A stretch of 64,000 bases of DNA from Asterias rubens (Eukaryota; Echinodermata; Asteroidea; Forcipulatida; Asteriidae): the NCBI RefSeq assembly GCF_902459465.1, contig NC_047064.1:6164762-6228761 (forward strand), given 5' to 3'. Position 1 is the first letter of the stretch; each line of letters begins with the position of its first letter. The position numbers were made by a program, and so were the translations under genes. The notes beneath the pieces were generated by a model. It worked only from the letters and a program-made list of their open reading frames with translations, searched no databases and had not been told where the DNA came from. Positions 34,608 through 48,300 of this stretch are shown piece after piece.

Positions 34608-34971
34608 AGCCATTATACACTTCCGGTAAACAGTATTGTCCAAGTCCCACACTTTGTGTATCACAACTTATATATAAAATAACAAACCTGTGAAAATTTA
34701 GGCTCAATCGGTCATCGGTGTCGGGAGAAAATAATGGCAAAACCCACTCTTGTTTCCGCGCGTTTCGCCGTGTCATGACACGTGTTTAAAAAAAATCCGT
34801 AATTCTCGCTAACGAGAATTGATATTGTTTTAATGTTTTCTCAAAAAGTAAAGCATTTCATGAAACAATATTTCAAGAGAAGTCTTTCACCATTACCTTC
34901 TGTAAACCCTGTAAATTATTTGTAAATCAGTGACTTTTTTTTTTTTTCTGTACCAAAAGTGTATAATGGCT
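34608..34971. mobile_element. Palindromic TTAA-type MITE, family C (full length)
   Basis: Flanked by TTAA at 34604-34607 and 34972-34975. Ends AGCCATTATACACTTCCGG and CCAAAAGTGTATAATGGCT. The interior has AACCTGTGAAAATTTAGGCT and TCGGTCATCGGTGTCGGGAG, which are also recognisable in family B. Central inverted segment AATTCTCGCTAACGAGAATT at 34801-34820. Confidence 0.85.
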
Positions 34972-35405
34972 TTAACAGACACACAACCACATGATGTGTT
35001 GCAACTCAGTGCCTCCATCACACAAAACCTTCAAAGTGCTAGCAAAGGATCAAATAAAAGATGTCTAAATTTGGTCCCCTTTAGGAACAAAAATCCAAGT
35101 TGTTTTACTCCTTCTTACTTGAATAATTTACCCTGACAACTCAAACATTTATCAAAAAAATTAATTACAAACAGAACAGATTTAAGGTTGTTTTGAGTTG
35201 GAGAATTTTAGCACCATCAAATTTGGTACTTGTCAACATAAAACACAATAAATAACCTATAACAATGTCAAACAAAGAAACTGGACATTACTGGATTTGA
35301 GTTCCTGGTTGAATCACTTCAATTCTAAAGTAAGCATGGGATCCCTGCAAAAATATCCCATGCTGGGCACTGATCACGAGCAGACACTGTAGTGGCATGT
35401 GAGGT

Positions 35406-35568
35406 AGTAGACTTGTGGACAAGTCGTTAATGGTCCCACGCGGTGAGATAGTCCAGTTGTGGCGGTGCTCACTGCTCTCGAGCGAACTGCTGGTTGCCCG
35501 ACTTCTACTCCCAGTTAAGTTGGAACGCTATCAACGCACATACATTTAACGACTTGTCCACAAGTCTA
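35406..35568. mobile_element. MITE with AGACTTGTGGACAAGTCGTTA ends
   Basis: About 20-bp inverted ends, AGACTTGTGGACAAGTCGTT on the left and its inverse AACGACTTGTCCACAAGTCT on the right, enclose about 120 bp. No coding capacity. The end also contains an internal near-palindrome (ACTTGTGGACAAGT). Confidence 0.8.
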
Positions 35569-38239
35569 GTGAGGTAGGTGTTCTATAGACACCTTAGGTT
35601 GCCAGCATCTTTGTCATTTTTTAGACACATTTTGACACATTGTAGACTGTTCCTTTCTCTCTTTTGGTGACTGCATTACTTCGTCCGAGAAAGGTGCTAG
35701 GCGATTCTAAGAAAGTCCCGAAATCAGAACAAAATGGTGAGAAACCCAATGCCTGTTTTTAACCAAAACATTGTTCAGATAGCTTGGAGCTGTTGTTACC
35801 CAGAGGGACCATGACAGTTGTTAGAAGGGCTGTAACAGCTCTAGAAGTGTTTTTACTTCATGACTGTGAATGTTCCTTCACTGCAACATGGGATTAATTT
35901 TTTAACAAAAATATCGTTTTATTTCCATCATTTACCTGTTCGAAAACTATTGAGCTTCCCCTTGCAATGTTCACCCTAGCACATTGTAAAAACTTAAATA
36001 CAAACAAAAAAAATAACAAAATAATGACAAACAAGCTGATCTCAAATACAACATGTTATAATTTTTTTTTTTCAAAAACAAGAAAGTTTTATAAATAGGT
36101 ATAAACAATATTAAATGAGCAATTTGTACATTTTTACAGTAATTATATCATTGATATGCACAAGAAAAAACAAACAAAAACACAGCAGTTTGTAAAACAA
36201 ACATAATGCTTAACATAAACTAGGTCAAACCAAAAGCCGATTTCATAGAACTCTGACATTTCGTTCTGCCTTGTGGTGACCCCTTGAGTTATTCTAAAGA
36301 GCTTCTAAGAACAGCATCCTCAGCACATATCCTCGAGAAGCAGATCAGAGCATTATTTTGTTATATCTGAAGAAAACAACAGACATTTTTTCCACCTCGC
36401 AGAAATAAAATGTCTGAATTTAGATTAAATGTCTGAGAAGTCACATCCCTGGCAGACACATTTTTCTACATATAAAACCATTTCATGATTACGCTGAGGA
36501 CCTCCTTATTGGTTCGTTAAGCAACAATTTATTCTTAGCATCTCTATATGGAATCGGATTGTGGTTATGTTTTGTATAACGCAAAACTGTCATAACGTTG
36601 GGATTGGTTGCTTGAATTGAACTGAAGAAGTTTAGACAAAGGAACCAATGGAAAGCAGAGAATTGTTAATTTTGTCCTTTCACTTTTTTTTAAATGCCAT
36701 GATTGCTACAAAAACAAATTCTGAAAAGTTCTGAAATCTGGGAAAGTTGTCCCTCACTGGATCAAAGTTGCCAGCTAGTTACATTTTATTCTAACGCTTT
36801 GTTTTGTAGTTGGTCAGCAGTTTTTGAAAATGTTGACACCTGGTGCAGGGTAAAAGAAACTTTGGCTCTTGAGGATGTTAACTTTTAGAGAGTAGCCTCC
36901 CTGAGTTTTAAGTCTTTGCAACTATTTTGAGCGAGTGACTTTCAAATGTCTAAATAAAGTTACAGCGCTTAAGTTGATGTTCAGAAAGAAAAAAATACCA
37001 TATTATGTAACAATCTGTGCACCTCAGTAACAAGAATACGACCATCTCTTGATTGACTCTTCTCATTTGAAAAAGGTTGACAATTTCAAACAATTTCTGA
37101 GTGTCTTTCGCAAGATCTTGACAACACGGCCAAGAACAAACGTACACTCTGCCTTTGCAGAAATAACGAAAATTACTGACAACAGCAAGAATCACCTGGC
37201 AAAAAAAAAAAGAGTATCATTCTCAAATTTGTTAAATATTTAAAAATGTTAATACCACATTTTGTAGATGGTTGAGATGAGATACATGCAGTATGTACAG
37301 TCACAAGCAGATGTCTAACACTGAGAATGTCATCATTCTTTGGGCACTGAGGTGCGTTTTGGCAAACGTAACAAATAACTGTTTTTGCCATTGGTCCGTG
37401 ATTAACTAATGGCCAATTCAATCGGAACAGTTATTGGTTACGACCGCAAAAAATGCACCCTTAGTACATAGACAAATCTGAACACTCTCAAGTTTTTCAG
37501 AATTTCTGAGATGGCATGTGCCAAAATGAACAATCTTAAGAACTCTTTTCTTGACTGAAATCATCAGATGTGAACTCTGCATGGTTGTTGGAAAATAACG
37601 TTACACAAAATGTTACCCAAAAACTTTATATCCATATTTAAGAAAAGTTCTTTGAGTTGGTTATACGTTTTTTAAATAGATTACTGAAACTCTTAAAGTT
37701 TTTGTATGAGCACAAAAATGTTTTGAAATCACTCAAAAACAATTTGGCCCGTGTTCTGATCCAAACTTTGTATCTACGAAAAGAGATTTACTTTTAGATT
37801 CGATTGTGTATTGCTAATGGTGGTCTCCACTCGAAAAGCACACAGTCATGCATATTGGTTAAAGTCTACTTCACCAATCATACATTAAATATCTGTGACG
37901 GCAGATCATTCCTTCACGTGGCTTGTTGAAAACTGCTGCATTTTTCAGTCGATTTCCCCCCCTTTTCAAAAGTCCGATAACATCTGTATAAGCCTGTACA
38001 GGGCCCTTTTATTTACATGCATGACAAGTTTCCATTTCCGACATACATACATAGCAAGCATTCCTCTGCAGTACCACATTGAACAGCTCCGACTCTGACA
38101 AGGCAAGAGTTTCTCCAGACTTTTTTTTTCTTTCTTTTTTACAACTATCGTCAAAAGTTTTACTTCTGTCTTACTTCTGAGGAGTTCTGAATTTCCATCA
38201 CCAACTTAAAGTTCATCATCATATTAGCCAATTTTCATA

Positions 38240-39057
38240 CTCTGCGAGATTTTCACCTTTGTAAGGTTTTCACTTCTGGTAATCCTGCAGTGTGAGAGTT
38301 CCACTTCTAGTAATCTTACTTTGCTAGAGTTCCACTTCTAGTAATCTTGCTTTGCGAGAGTTCCACTTCTAGTAATCTTGCTTTGCGAGAGTTCCACTTC
38401 TAGTAATCTTGCTTTGCTAGAGTTCCACTTCTAGTAATCTTGCTTTGCTAGAGTTCCACTTCTAGTAATCTTGCTTTGCTAGAGTTCCACTTCTAGTAAT
38501 CTTGCTTTGCGAGAGTTCCACTTCTAGTAATCTTGCTTTGCTAGAGTTCCACTTCTAGTAATCTTGCTTTGCTAGAGTTCCACTTCTAGTAATCTTGCTT
38601 TGCGAGAGTTCCACTTCTAGTAATCTTGCTTTGCTAGAGTTCCACTTCTAGTAATCTTGCTTTGCTAGAGTTCCACTTCTAGTAATCTTGCTTTGCTAGA
38701 GTTCCACTTCTAGTTATCTTGCTTTGTGACAGTTCCACTTCAGGCAATCCTGCTCTGCTAGATTTTCACTTCTAGTAATTCTTCTTTGTGAGATTTTCAC
38801 TTCAGGTAATCCAGTTCTGCAAGATTTTCACTTCTAGTTATCCAGTTCTGCGAGATTTTCACTTCTAGTAATTCTTTTTTGCAAGATTTTCACTCCAAGT
38901 ATCCAGTTCTGCGGGATTTTTACTTCTAGTAATTCTGCTTTGCGAGATTTTCAGTTCAGGTAATCCAGTTCTGCAAGATTTTCACTTCTAGTAATCCTGC
39001 TTTGCAAGATTACCATCTTAACCAGATTTTCACTTCTAGTAATCCAGCTGTTTAAGA
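38240..39057. repeat. 31-bp minisatellite array
   Basis: About 26 units of 31 bp. Units between about 38290 and 38725 are nearly identical (GTTCCACTTCTAGTAATCTT, then GCTTTGCKAGA). Units further right are diverged (AGATTTTCACTTCTAGTAAT). A single G/T variant (GCGAG versus GCTAG) marks units and partly recurs every third unit. It probably lies in the MCC 3' UTR. Confidence 0.93.
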
Positions 39058-39301
39058 TTTACATATTTGAGAGTCCTTCCTCCATAATCAAGTTTGTTTT
39101 AAAAAGAAAATCACAGTTTTTTTCTTGCATCACTGAAGACAATGTTTATCTTTGTACTGAAAGGAGCACCATTCTTTGAAGAGAGGAGGCACACATTTTT
39201 TACAACGACATCAATCCATGGTCATGGGTTCACATCTAGTCGAAGGCAGGAAGAACATCTTAGGTATTTGGCAGTGATTAGGGATCCGAGAGGTCACGGA
39301 T

Positions 39302-39359
39302 ATGGAGGGGGAGGAAGGGAGGTTGGGGGAGGGGGAGGAAGGGAGGTTTGGGGAGGGGG
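39302..39359. repeat. G-rich purine tract next to the MCC stop codon
   Basis: Two near-copies of GGGGGAGGAAGGGAGGTTKG in tandem. The tract is G-rich on the + strand and so C/T-rich in the MCC transcript. It begins 6 bp past the MCC stop (39365-39367) in the 3' UTR and could form a G-quadruplex in the template DNA. Confidence 0.8.
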
Positions 39360-39364
39360 ATTAT

Positions 39365-42300
39365 CTATAAGGAGGTTTCGTTGTGTGGGGGTCTGCTGGC
39401 CTGGTTCTCTTCCTCCAGTAATGCTATTCTTTGCTTCAGCATTCGGACCTGAGCAGAAAGAGAATGATAAACCAATAGATAATTATTCTATCTTGCATTG
39501 CAGTTAATATTCTCTAAGGACGGGGTTCCAGGAACCCTCAGCGTGAAACCCTTCTCCACCCAATAAATATTTCAGTTCATCTGCGCTTATGCTTCAAGAG
39601 TTGTCTGGACTGATGCAAGGAAATCCACTTCACTTTCTGTGACATATGTACCAAGCCTTTCAGTGGACTTAACAGTCACATTTGTCAACAGGATAGATAG
39701 ACAAATACATGTAGAAATCTCACCTGTGTGTCATGTCTCTCCACCATGGCCATCATCTGAGCTTCAAGTTTCTTCAGTCTGTTCTGATGTTTCTTTTTGG
39801 CTTTGTCGTAGGCAGTTACAAGGGCACTGAAACAACAACATGATAAAACATTACAATGCCATTTACAGATAATGTGGAGAATTGACATTGTTATTGTCGC
39901 ACAACCCACAAGATCGACCCAGAACAACTTCCACCAGGGGCACGTTGCAACCTACTTCTGGAGCTGAAACAGTTTTACCCCCTTCACAGCCTGTAAGGAT
40001 GTAGGCATGGGTATCATCCACTAGGAGCCTGGCTGGTAGAGCAGAATGAACTACCTTTCCACCTCTTTTGCCCAATCGAGACACAACATTTCTACACCGA
40101 CACCAACATTTTTCCCCTCAATAATTATTACCTATTGGCTCTCTTCAGGTCGGTGATGAACTCCGCTGACTGCTGGTGTCTCATCTCGGAGCTCTTCTGT
40201 AGCTTCTCAATGGTGGCCATCAGCTCGTGGATCTTAGATCTCAGCTTCTTCTCTCGTCTCAGCATCTCGGCCGTGTCTAGCGAGATGCTGGGATCGTCCA
40301 GCTGGCTCAGCTCAGCTAGCGTGATCATCGGCGTAGAGTTGGCCGATTGCTGTAGAGGAAGTGGTACATATGGTGACTGAGCATCAAAAATTGCATTGGA
40401 AGCTACTCTTCTGAAAATTTTACTTGGGATACGTTTGGTACTTGCGCAACTACCTATCATTCTGAAAAATATTGTTATGCCCCATGGCCAAAACAGGCAC
40501 TTCTCAAGTGAGCCCTGATGGTTTCCACATGGGGCATAACACATGTCTGTAAAGCTATAATTCTTGAGGGGAAACAAATCACAAGTTTGTCTTCCATACC
40601 AAGACAAGAGAAATAAGCAAACCATTTTATAGAAACATTACAAAAAGTGTAAACATTTGAACAACTTTTTCTGAAAATGAAGTTTCACGGGGATGATATT
40701 GTAGGAAAATGAAAAATCAAAAAAATGTAATTACAACTTCCTCTTGTTATGGAAATGAAGCTCCCTAAACATACAGAATGGTACATTTAAGAGGTTTACA
40801 GAATCTCTACATCATTTCAAATAGATACCTGAAGGTCTGGTCATAGGCAAGTTTGCCTCTTTCAAGAAAATCTTAAGGCAGTGGAAAAAAATCCTGAAAT
40901 CAGAGCCCTAGTGATCTACAAAATTTCACATCAGCGTCATACCTTCTGGCCCTTTGGCATCACCTTCTTATCCAGCGCCTCTGACTTGAGATGATCAATC
41001 TGGGCCAGGTAAGCCATCTCCCGGGCATCCCTCGAGCTCATCTTCAGCTCAGCTGCTTTCTTCTCTTTCTCCAGGAGGTAGTACTGCGCCTTGAGCTCCG
41101 CCTTCTCCTCCTGGTAACAAGAAACAAAAAAGGATTGTTTTTTCAGGTGGTCAGGTTGTCATATTGGTATCTTTTCTTCGCCTTCCAGATCTGGAACCCC
41201 GGTTCAAATCCCACCTGGGATACTATGTCCCCATTTTGTGCTGAGTTGCTCTTCAGGTTTAATCTTAATAAGCAGCTGGATAAATGTGGCCCTCTAAAAA
41301 AAGACTAAATGGGCTCCTTAAAAATCAATTTGTAAACAATATGAGGCTGGAATGAGAAAATGGCCCGGTCCCTTTTTCATGGAAAGGCAATCCAAACTAC
41401 AAGTGCATATAGTCATACAGGAAACCTGACAATAATGCATGATGCAGGTCTTTGCTATGTACATGTTGTACAATCAAACCTTCGGGTAAAAATTCTCAAA
41501 CCAGAGTGCTCTTTTAAGCTGACCCCAATCACTCAGCGTAGAGCAGTCTCATGTTTCAACACACACACATGTGGCTCATACTAGGGCAGCTGCTTTCCAA
41601 ATTGACTGTCTCTTTTTCGGTAATCTTTATTATTATTATTTTTTTTCCAGGCTTAAGGAAACTCTGTATCGATTGACCACAAGCCGACTGACTGACTGAC
41701 TGCACGTGAAATAACTGAGGGTCTTTGGAATCCGATGTGGCCAAGATTACCGGTCAGTTTGCCTCATTAGTAGTAAGTCGGGCATACTTGGAATTTTGAA
41801 CACTAACTATTTTCCCTGGTAAGGGGCACTTCTATGAGGAAAATGTTAGCTGTATTGGAACCTTGCAAAGGGCACAACAGCAAATGCGCAGGGCACCACG
41901 GCAATTGCTATGGGTGTTGTCATTACTCGAAATAATTGTTAGCATAAAAACTTACTTGGTAACGAGCTGTTGATAATATAAAACATTGTGAGAAACGGCT
42001 CCCTCTGAACTAACATAGTTTTGGAGAAAGAAGTAATTTCTCACTAAAATATTTGAAAGAAGTAATTTCTCACTAAAATATTTTAATTGTTTGTTTGTTT
42101 GTTTGTTTGTTTGTTTAGACGATCTTCCCATCAAAGGAACTCGGCAAACTCCCACAAGGAGATATAAACACCAAGCTGGCAACAACCAATCTCTCTCATA
42201 CAAACATTGGTTTAACGTCTATGATTAGGAAATGCACAAATCAAGAAACTGTGCTTCAGTTAACTAGATGACAATATTTATTTTAGTCATTGTGAAAATC

Positions 42301-45300
42301 AGAGGTTAGCTAGGGGATTCGAACTTACAACCTTGTGATTTTTGAGCAGAGGTCTCGCAACTTCGACGACCAATTGAGCTCAAATTTTCACAGGTTTGTT
42401 ATTTTATGTGCATATGTTGAGATACACCAATTGAGAAGACTGGTCTTTGACCAAAGGTGTCCAGTGCCTTTAATTCGAGGCCTGAAATATGTGTATGGAA
42501 GTTTTTTGTGAGTTGTGCGGTACCTCAAACTCTTATATAAAAAAAAATATAAAAAATAAAAACTTACCTTGAGAGCGGCAATCTCCTGCATGAGTACAGC
42601 ATTCTCCAGGTCCAGCCTTTGGCTATCCACACTGGACATGACCTCCTGGGACATCGGATCGATGTACACGCTCTCCAGCTCCATGACGGTCAGCCGCACG
42701 GCTGACTTATCGTTCTTCAGCTGCTGGATGTAGTCTCGCAGTCGCTGCTCGTCCTCCTTGCTGAACTCTGTGTCGCAGCTGCTTGCCGTTGAACTTGTTG
42801 TGCTGATTAGGGGGAGGGGGAGGAGAGGGAAAAAGGTGATTAACCAAACAGCGGAATGAAAGGTATCAAACAGTTACAGCAACATGCTCGCAACATATGC
42901 ATAAAAACAGCCAGACTATTCAAGTCAGTATTTTTAAATGTAAGGGCCTTGTCCAATTGCAGTGCATGCTTTTAGGATCAATTTCGATGACTTATTTTTA
43001 AAACAGTGCCTTACAATTTCCAAGAAAAATATGTGAACATTCAAAATCCGAATGCCTTTCCTCCATGGAGGTTGTCTGAAACTGGTTGAAAATTGTAAAT
43101 TGCAAGGGGAACTTGGCAAATAGTTGCAGCTTGCAAAACAGAAAAGAAAAAACATTCATGTTTAAATTTGTCTGTTTCTTTCCTTTGGTTGAGTTACAGG
43201 ATCTTACACTTCAGACGCTTTACAGACTCTCTGAATCACCATTGGATAACAGTGAGTATTGTGCGAATATGGTTCCAAATTCATGTATCTTTTGAAAATT
43301 TACAGACAAAATAAAATCTAAGGGAAAAAATCATGACAAACCACACATCTGCAACTCAAGGTTTTTAATCCATACCTAGTATGACTATGAGAAGACACAT
43401 CTTCCCAGGGTTGTAGCGTACACCCTGGTACATGACACACCATTGTACCACAGCTTCTATCCAGCCTCTGCAGCAGGGCCTTGGCCATGTTCTCAGCTGA
43501 CTTGCGGTTCTCATGGACCCTCTTCAATACCATCGTCGTCTCTTCCGTGTCTTCGCCTGAACCTTCTGAACTCTCTCCTGGAGGTAAAACAACAAGTAAA
43601 AAACAAAATTGTTGTATTTAATTGTACGGTGTTTGTGCAATTTCAAAATTACTTTTGAGTAGAAACGATTGCTTACGACTTTAGCCCTTTTCACACCACT
43701 CCAGGACCCGGGTTGCCCTGGTGAATACCGGCCAGCCTTTTCACACTATGATCACTTTAACCACTGGTCTGACCCTAGTCCGCCTGGCAAGGGCATACTT
43801 CGGGGAAGAGGCACCTCTACTCTGAAATAGGGAAAAGCGGTAAAACCTTCGAGAATTCTTGAAATGTGCCGCTGGAACCCCCTGGAATAGGAACCTAGGC
43901 AGGGAAAAGTGTGCGGGAGTAACCGTGGGATAAAAACACCTCCTGGGTCCTCCCCTGGGCTGCATTCACCGGGGATAAGAGATAAAGTGTGAAAAGGGTT
44001 TTCTTGTGCTAGCAAAACTCCCAAAACTCTTCTTCTCACCAGTCCCGATTCCTCCCACGCCTGCCGCCCTGCAGTTGGCCAGCACCACCTGCTGTTCTGT
44101 CTCGCACAGCATCAGCAGCACCTCGTACGCCTCCACCGTCTGGTCGCAGTAGTTGACCGCCAGCTGCAACGCCGTGTTGTTGCTCTCGTACTTTCCCACC
44201 AGCATCGTAAGCCGGTCGGCACTGCACTTGCTCTCCTCCAGCGACAGCTGCAGGAGGTCGTTCTGTGACCTCAGGTGCTCGATCTTGCTGTTGAGACGTT
44301 CCATCTCAACCTCTATGTCCCGAGCCTTGTTCTCCGGGATGGACAGACCGTGGGAGCTCATGGCCTGTAGGATCTCCTGCACGCTGGAGCATTCTTGTAA
44401 TGACTGGGCGAGGTGCTCGGCGACTTTGGGATTGCCCACCTGTGGTCAAGATCAAGAATACAGCTGTTTGTAAAACTTTTATTTTTACAAATTTCAATCT
44501 TGAGTGGCTTGCCATCATGAAAATATCTCATAGGCACTAAATAGAACAAGTCGTCCGCTCAGTTCTACAAGGTCATTATGGCAATTTCATACTCGTGAAT
44601 CAGTGTCTTGCTAAAGGACACACATTTCAAGACCAGGACTTGAACCCATACTCTGCTGGTCAGAAACAGCAACAACTCACAACATTTTAGTCAAAGCTGC
44701 GCAGTTAGACGCAGACCATTAAATCTTTACATGTATTTTGACTCCAAAAATTGCAGATCATGGGCTGATATTGCAATGGGTCAATGGGGGCATTATACGA
44801 TGCTAGGCGGCAGCAGATTTGCTAGTAAAATTTGTAGTTCTTGTTAATGTTAGCATGCCTTGAACCACATAAATGATGGAAATCTACCTGTTCAGTCTGA
44901 TGCCACCTAACATTTCAAAATCTCTTATTTGTCAGATGAAGTGATTTTGCGACTTTTCAATTTTTCAACTTTTACATCCAAAACCCAAACCACTCACCCC
45001 TATACTACTGAGGTCCGACGCCGTCAGCCCCCTCTCGGATCCCGACCTGGATGAATTGTCCGACGACCTGGAAGGCTTTAACCTGACCCGCTCGGCGACC
45101 TTCGCCACCGGCATGCCCCCTCTCCTCTCGCTCCCATACACACTCAGCTCCCCCGTGCTTGGGTTGATGCCATTGGGTAAGACTGTGGATGGGGTAGGGG
45201 TGGCGCGGTAACCCGGCGAGCTGAGCTGTTCGGATGATGACGACGTGTAACCTTGCTGGTGCTGTTGCTGTTTGTGATTGCTGGCAGCAGCTCCTGAGAG

Positions 45301-48300
45301 TTGTTGTTGTTGACTGCTGCGGGACTGGTAGTCTCTTACCTTTGGGTTATTAAGGAAAGACAGATCGTTATTGTAAAGCTAATCAACTTGGGTTTTTTTT
45401 TATGTCAGAGCTACTAATACTTGCATCTTGCAAACAGGGAAATTTTGTGCACAAGAATCAGGGAGATATTTAGGATTACATTCAACATAACAAGGGAAAA
45501 GTTTCCATACTCTTTGCATATACTTTGAAATTTGTTAATCAGAACATGGAAAGATTGTTATATTCTCAGGGACCTTTCTTCAGAACCAGGGAAAGTGGCA
45601 GCTCTGTGATGTCACAGACACAACACGGCTGAATTCACAAACACTTAAGTTGAGTTATCAATATTTCCAAAGTGATTTTATATTGTGACATCACAGCAAT
45701 TAAGATGGATTCAAATCTTAAGATAAATCTTAGATTTGAGTGAAGTCAAGCCCAGAGCTGCTTGAGTAGCAAATATTGCTTAGAAATTGTGAGCTAAACA
45801 GCTCCACGAAATTGTGCCCAGGTCTCTCCAACAAGACTGCTCACCCTTTTCCTCAGTTTATCCCTCTCGTCTCTGATGGCAATAAGATTGGCTTTAATCT
45901 TCTGCAGCTCGTCGTCCTTCATGGACAGCGTCGTGTTGAGATTCTCGTTCTCGTCCTGTAGGACACCGATCTCCTGCTCCAGGCTGCTGCGCCTCCTGGT
46001 GTCGTGGCTACGGTTTTGGAAGCCGTTCGGGGTGGAGTGGTCGGTGGACGTCGTCGAGTCAAAATGCAAGCCTTCAACCTCTTTGACGACCTTTAAGATT
46101 AGATGAATTAAAGGCGGTTGAAAACTTGAAGTAAGTATGTAGCGATTTAAGCTTTGTGGTTGGAATTTTGTTTAAGGCATACTGTTAACCATTTAGAGAC
46201 CATTCATTTCTGTATAATCCTCACAAAATGTCAAAACATTGCTAATTTTATTTATATTATTAGACTTTGCACTGTCGAAACACTAAAGGAATTAAAAGAT
46301 ACAATTCTAAAAATAGAACTAAGACTGAGAAATTCAAAACAAATTCAATTGTTGTTCTTTTCTGTGATCAAATTTTGACAGTAAAATTTCAACAGAAATA
46401 GCATGGAACAGAAATTAGGTTTTGTGTTTAGAAATTGGGATACTATATAGAAAAACATGGCTGCATTTCATATCCGAACCTTTACCTTGACCTCTTCATG
46501 TTAATGGAAGTAGGTCAAACCTTGCGGCCGCTATGAACGGCCGCTATGGGCATTTTGATAAGCAGCTTGTGTCCGCTATGGTCTCTGAATAGCTAAGGGG
46601 GGAACCCTGCCTTTACCTCCAGTGATCTCTGTTCCACTTGATGTGAGGCACTGGTCAGTTGCTGAACGGCGTGATCGGCCGAGTCGATGTGCTGTCTGTA
46701 GTTATCATTACCCTTCCTCTCCTCCACAGCACACTCTAGCTCCCCTACTACCCTGGACAGCTCCGCTGATAAATCATTGCACTGATCTGTAAAAAAAAGA
46801 AAAATAGAAATGCCCAAATTAGTTAGTGGCATGATGTTTTGACCCTTTCAGAGTCTTTTTTGAAAGCCAAGGAAAAATATAGTTTTTTTTTTTTTTCATG
46901 TTTTTTTTTTTTTCCATTTAATTTTATCTAATTTATTCTGGTTGTTGGGGCAATAGCTCTCAGGAAAGCGAACTTAATCACTGTACTAGTCAAGAAGCTG
47001 ATGGAGAGAAGACAACAAGGAAGGAGGTTTCACATCCCAGAGAATTGTTCCTGGGAAAAACCCCCACTCATTCAGATGGAGACTGATACCCCAGTCCATG
47101 TTGTTGGGTAAAATATGAGGGTTAATAAATGACGTTAATGTCTAACAACGTACAACTCGAGAACCGTACAAGGGAATCGTTACAGGTTATCCAAACTGCC
47201 GTTTTCAGAGTTAATTTGCTGTCATTAAATACGTTCAACAAATAAGCTTTGAAAGGCCGTTTATTACCTTGGTGGGTAATTTTTCTTTCTTGAACGCAGA
47301 GTTTATTCACTTACGTCTGTGTACATTCACAGTGTAATATCCAATGAATATTTATGAAACCTACTTGAATACTTGGCCTATTTCAATCTAGCCTTTTTTA
47401 TTAATATTGATCACGGAATGGGTTTAGTCAAATAGGACATGGGCCACATACTGAATGAAAGCCAAGCACATTCAAGCTACGAGATTCCACATCCCACAAC
47501 AGACTAAATACTTTGTTATGGTCTGGGTCATACAAAGAAATCCATTGATCCTCGCAAGACAAAAATGGCCTTCTTAATACTGGGGAAAGAAAATATAGTC
47601 TGCTTACCAAGAACTTAAAACAGCTAAGCATAATTTGCCTTTTAGTTAACCATGATGTCTGTGGATGTTTGAAAAGGTTGTGTCTCAGATATCAATTTAT
47701 CACTTCTGAAAAAATGGATGCGATTCACCAAAAGAAGTCCACACAATATAGGGACTTAAGACACTTTGTGGACTTACACATGTCCACACAGTGTTATTTA
47801 CAGTGTTGAAGAATAGGATTTCCTTTGAACAAAGGAATGTCCACACAGTGACTGCAACACAGAGCTGGGAGAGTTCAAATCACACCCTGCGTGCAAATCA
47901 TACAACAGACTATGGCCAAAAATCAAATGACATCAATCGTTGTAGTTTAATCCATCAATGTTTTCCTCCTGAAGACAACCAGGGCCCAATTTCATAAAGC
48001 CTGTAAGAACGAAAATTTGAATAGCATGAAATTTCTTCCTTGATAAAAACAGGATTACCAACCAAATTTCCACGTGATTTTTAGGACAAGCAAACAGCTG
48101 AATACCATGTAACAAGCAATATGCAACAAATGGAAAGTTGGTTGGTAACCCTGTTTTTATCAAGGAAGAAATTTCATGCTAAGCAAATTTTCGTGCTTAC
48201 AGGTTTTTTGAAATTGGGGCCAGAGCATACTGATCGAACATTTCTCAAAAGAGGTTTTCAAATGGTGTTACAGCAAACCTCACCTACAATCGTTTAACCC

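Larger units (their letters stand above)
33222..39364. other. Intergenic region and probable long MCC 3' UTR
   Basis: No gene is supported. The right part should be the 3' UTR of MCC, which is transcribed leftwards. AATAAA on the - strand at 33880-33885 is one candidate end, which would imply a UTR of about 5.5 kb. The stretch is A/T-rich and holds a family C MITE (34608-34971), a short-arm MITE (35406-35568), the 31-bp minisatellite (38240-39057) and a G-rich tract (39302-39359). A fragment of the CCCAATTTC palindromic family lies near 34363-34498. Confidence 0.45.

Noticed and set aside
38240-39057. Regularly spaced 31-bp repeats resembling a CRISPR array
   Set aside because: The units are directly adjacent with no unique spacers, and the context is animal nuclear DNA. 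It is a minisatellite.
39142-39507. Open frame of 121 codons with Gly-rich repeats
   Set aside because: Antisense to the last MCC exon and to the G-rich tract. No family resemblance.
43741-44039. Open frames of 74-95 codons on the - strand
   Set aside because: They lie inside the MITE at 43684-44000, which has inverted ends, between two MCC exons.
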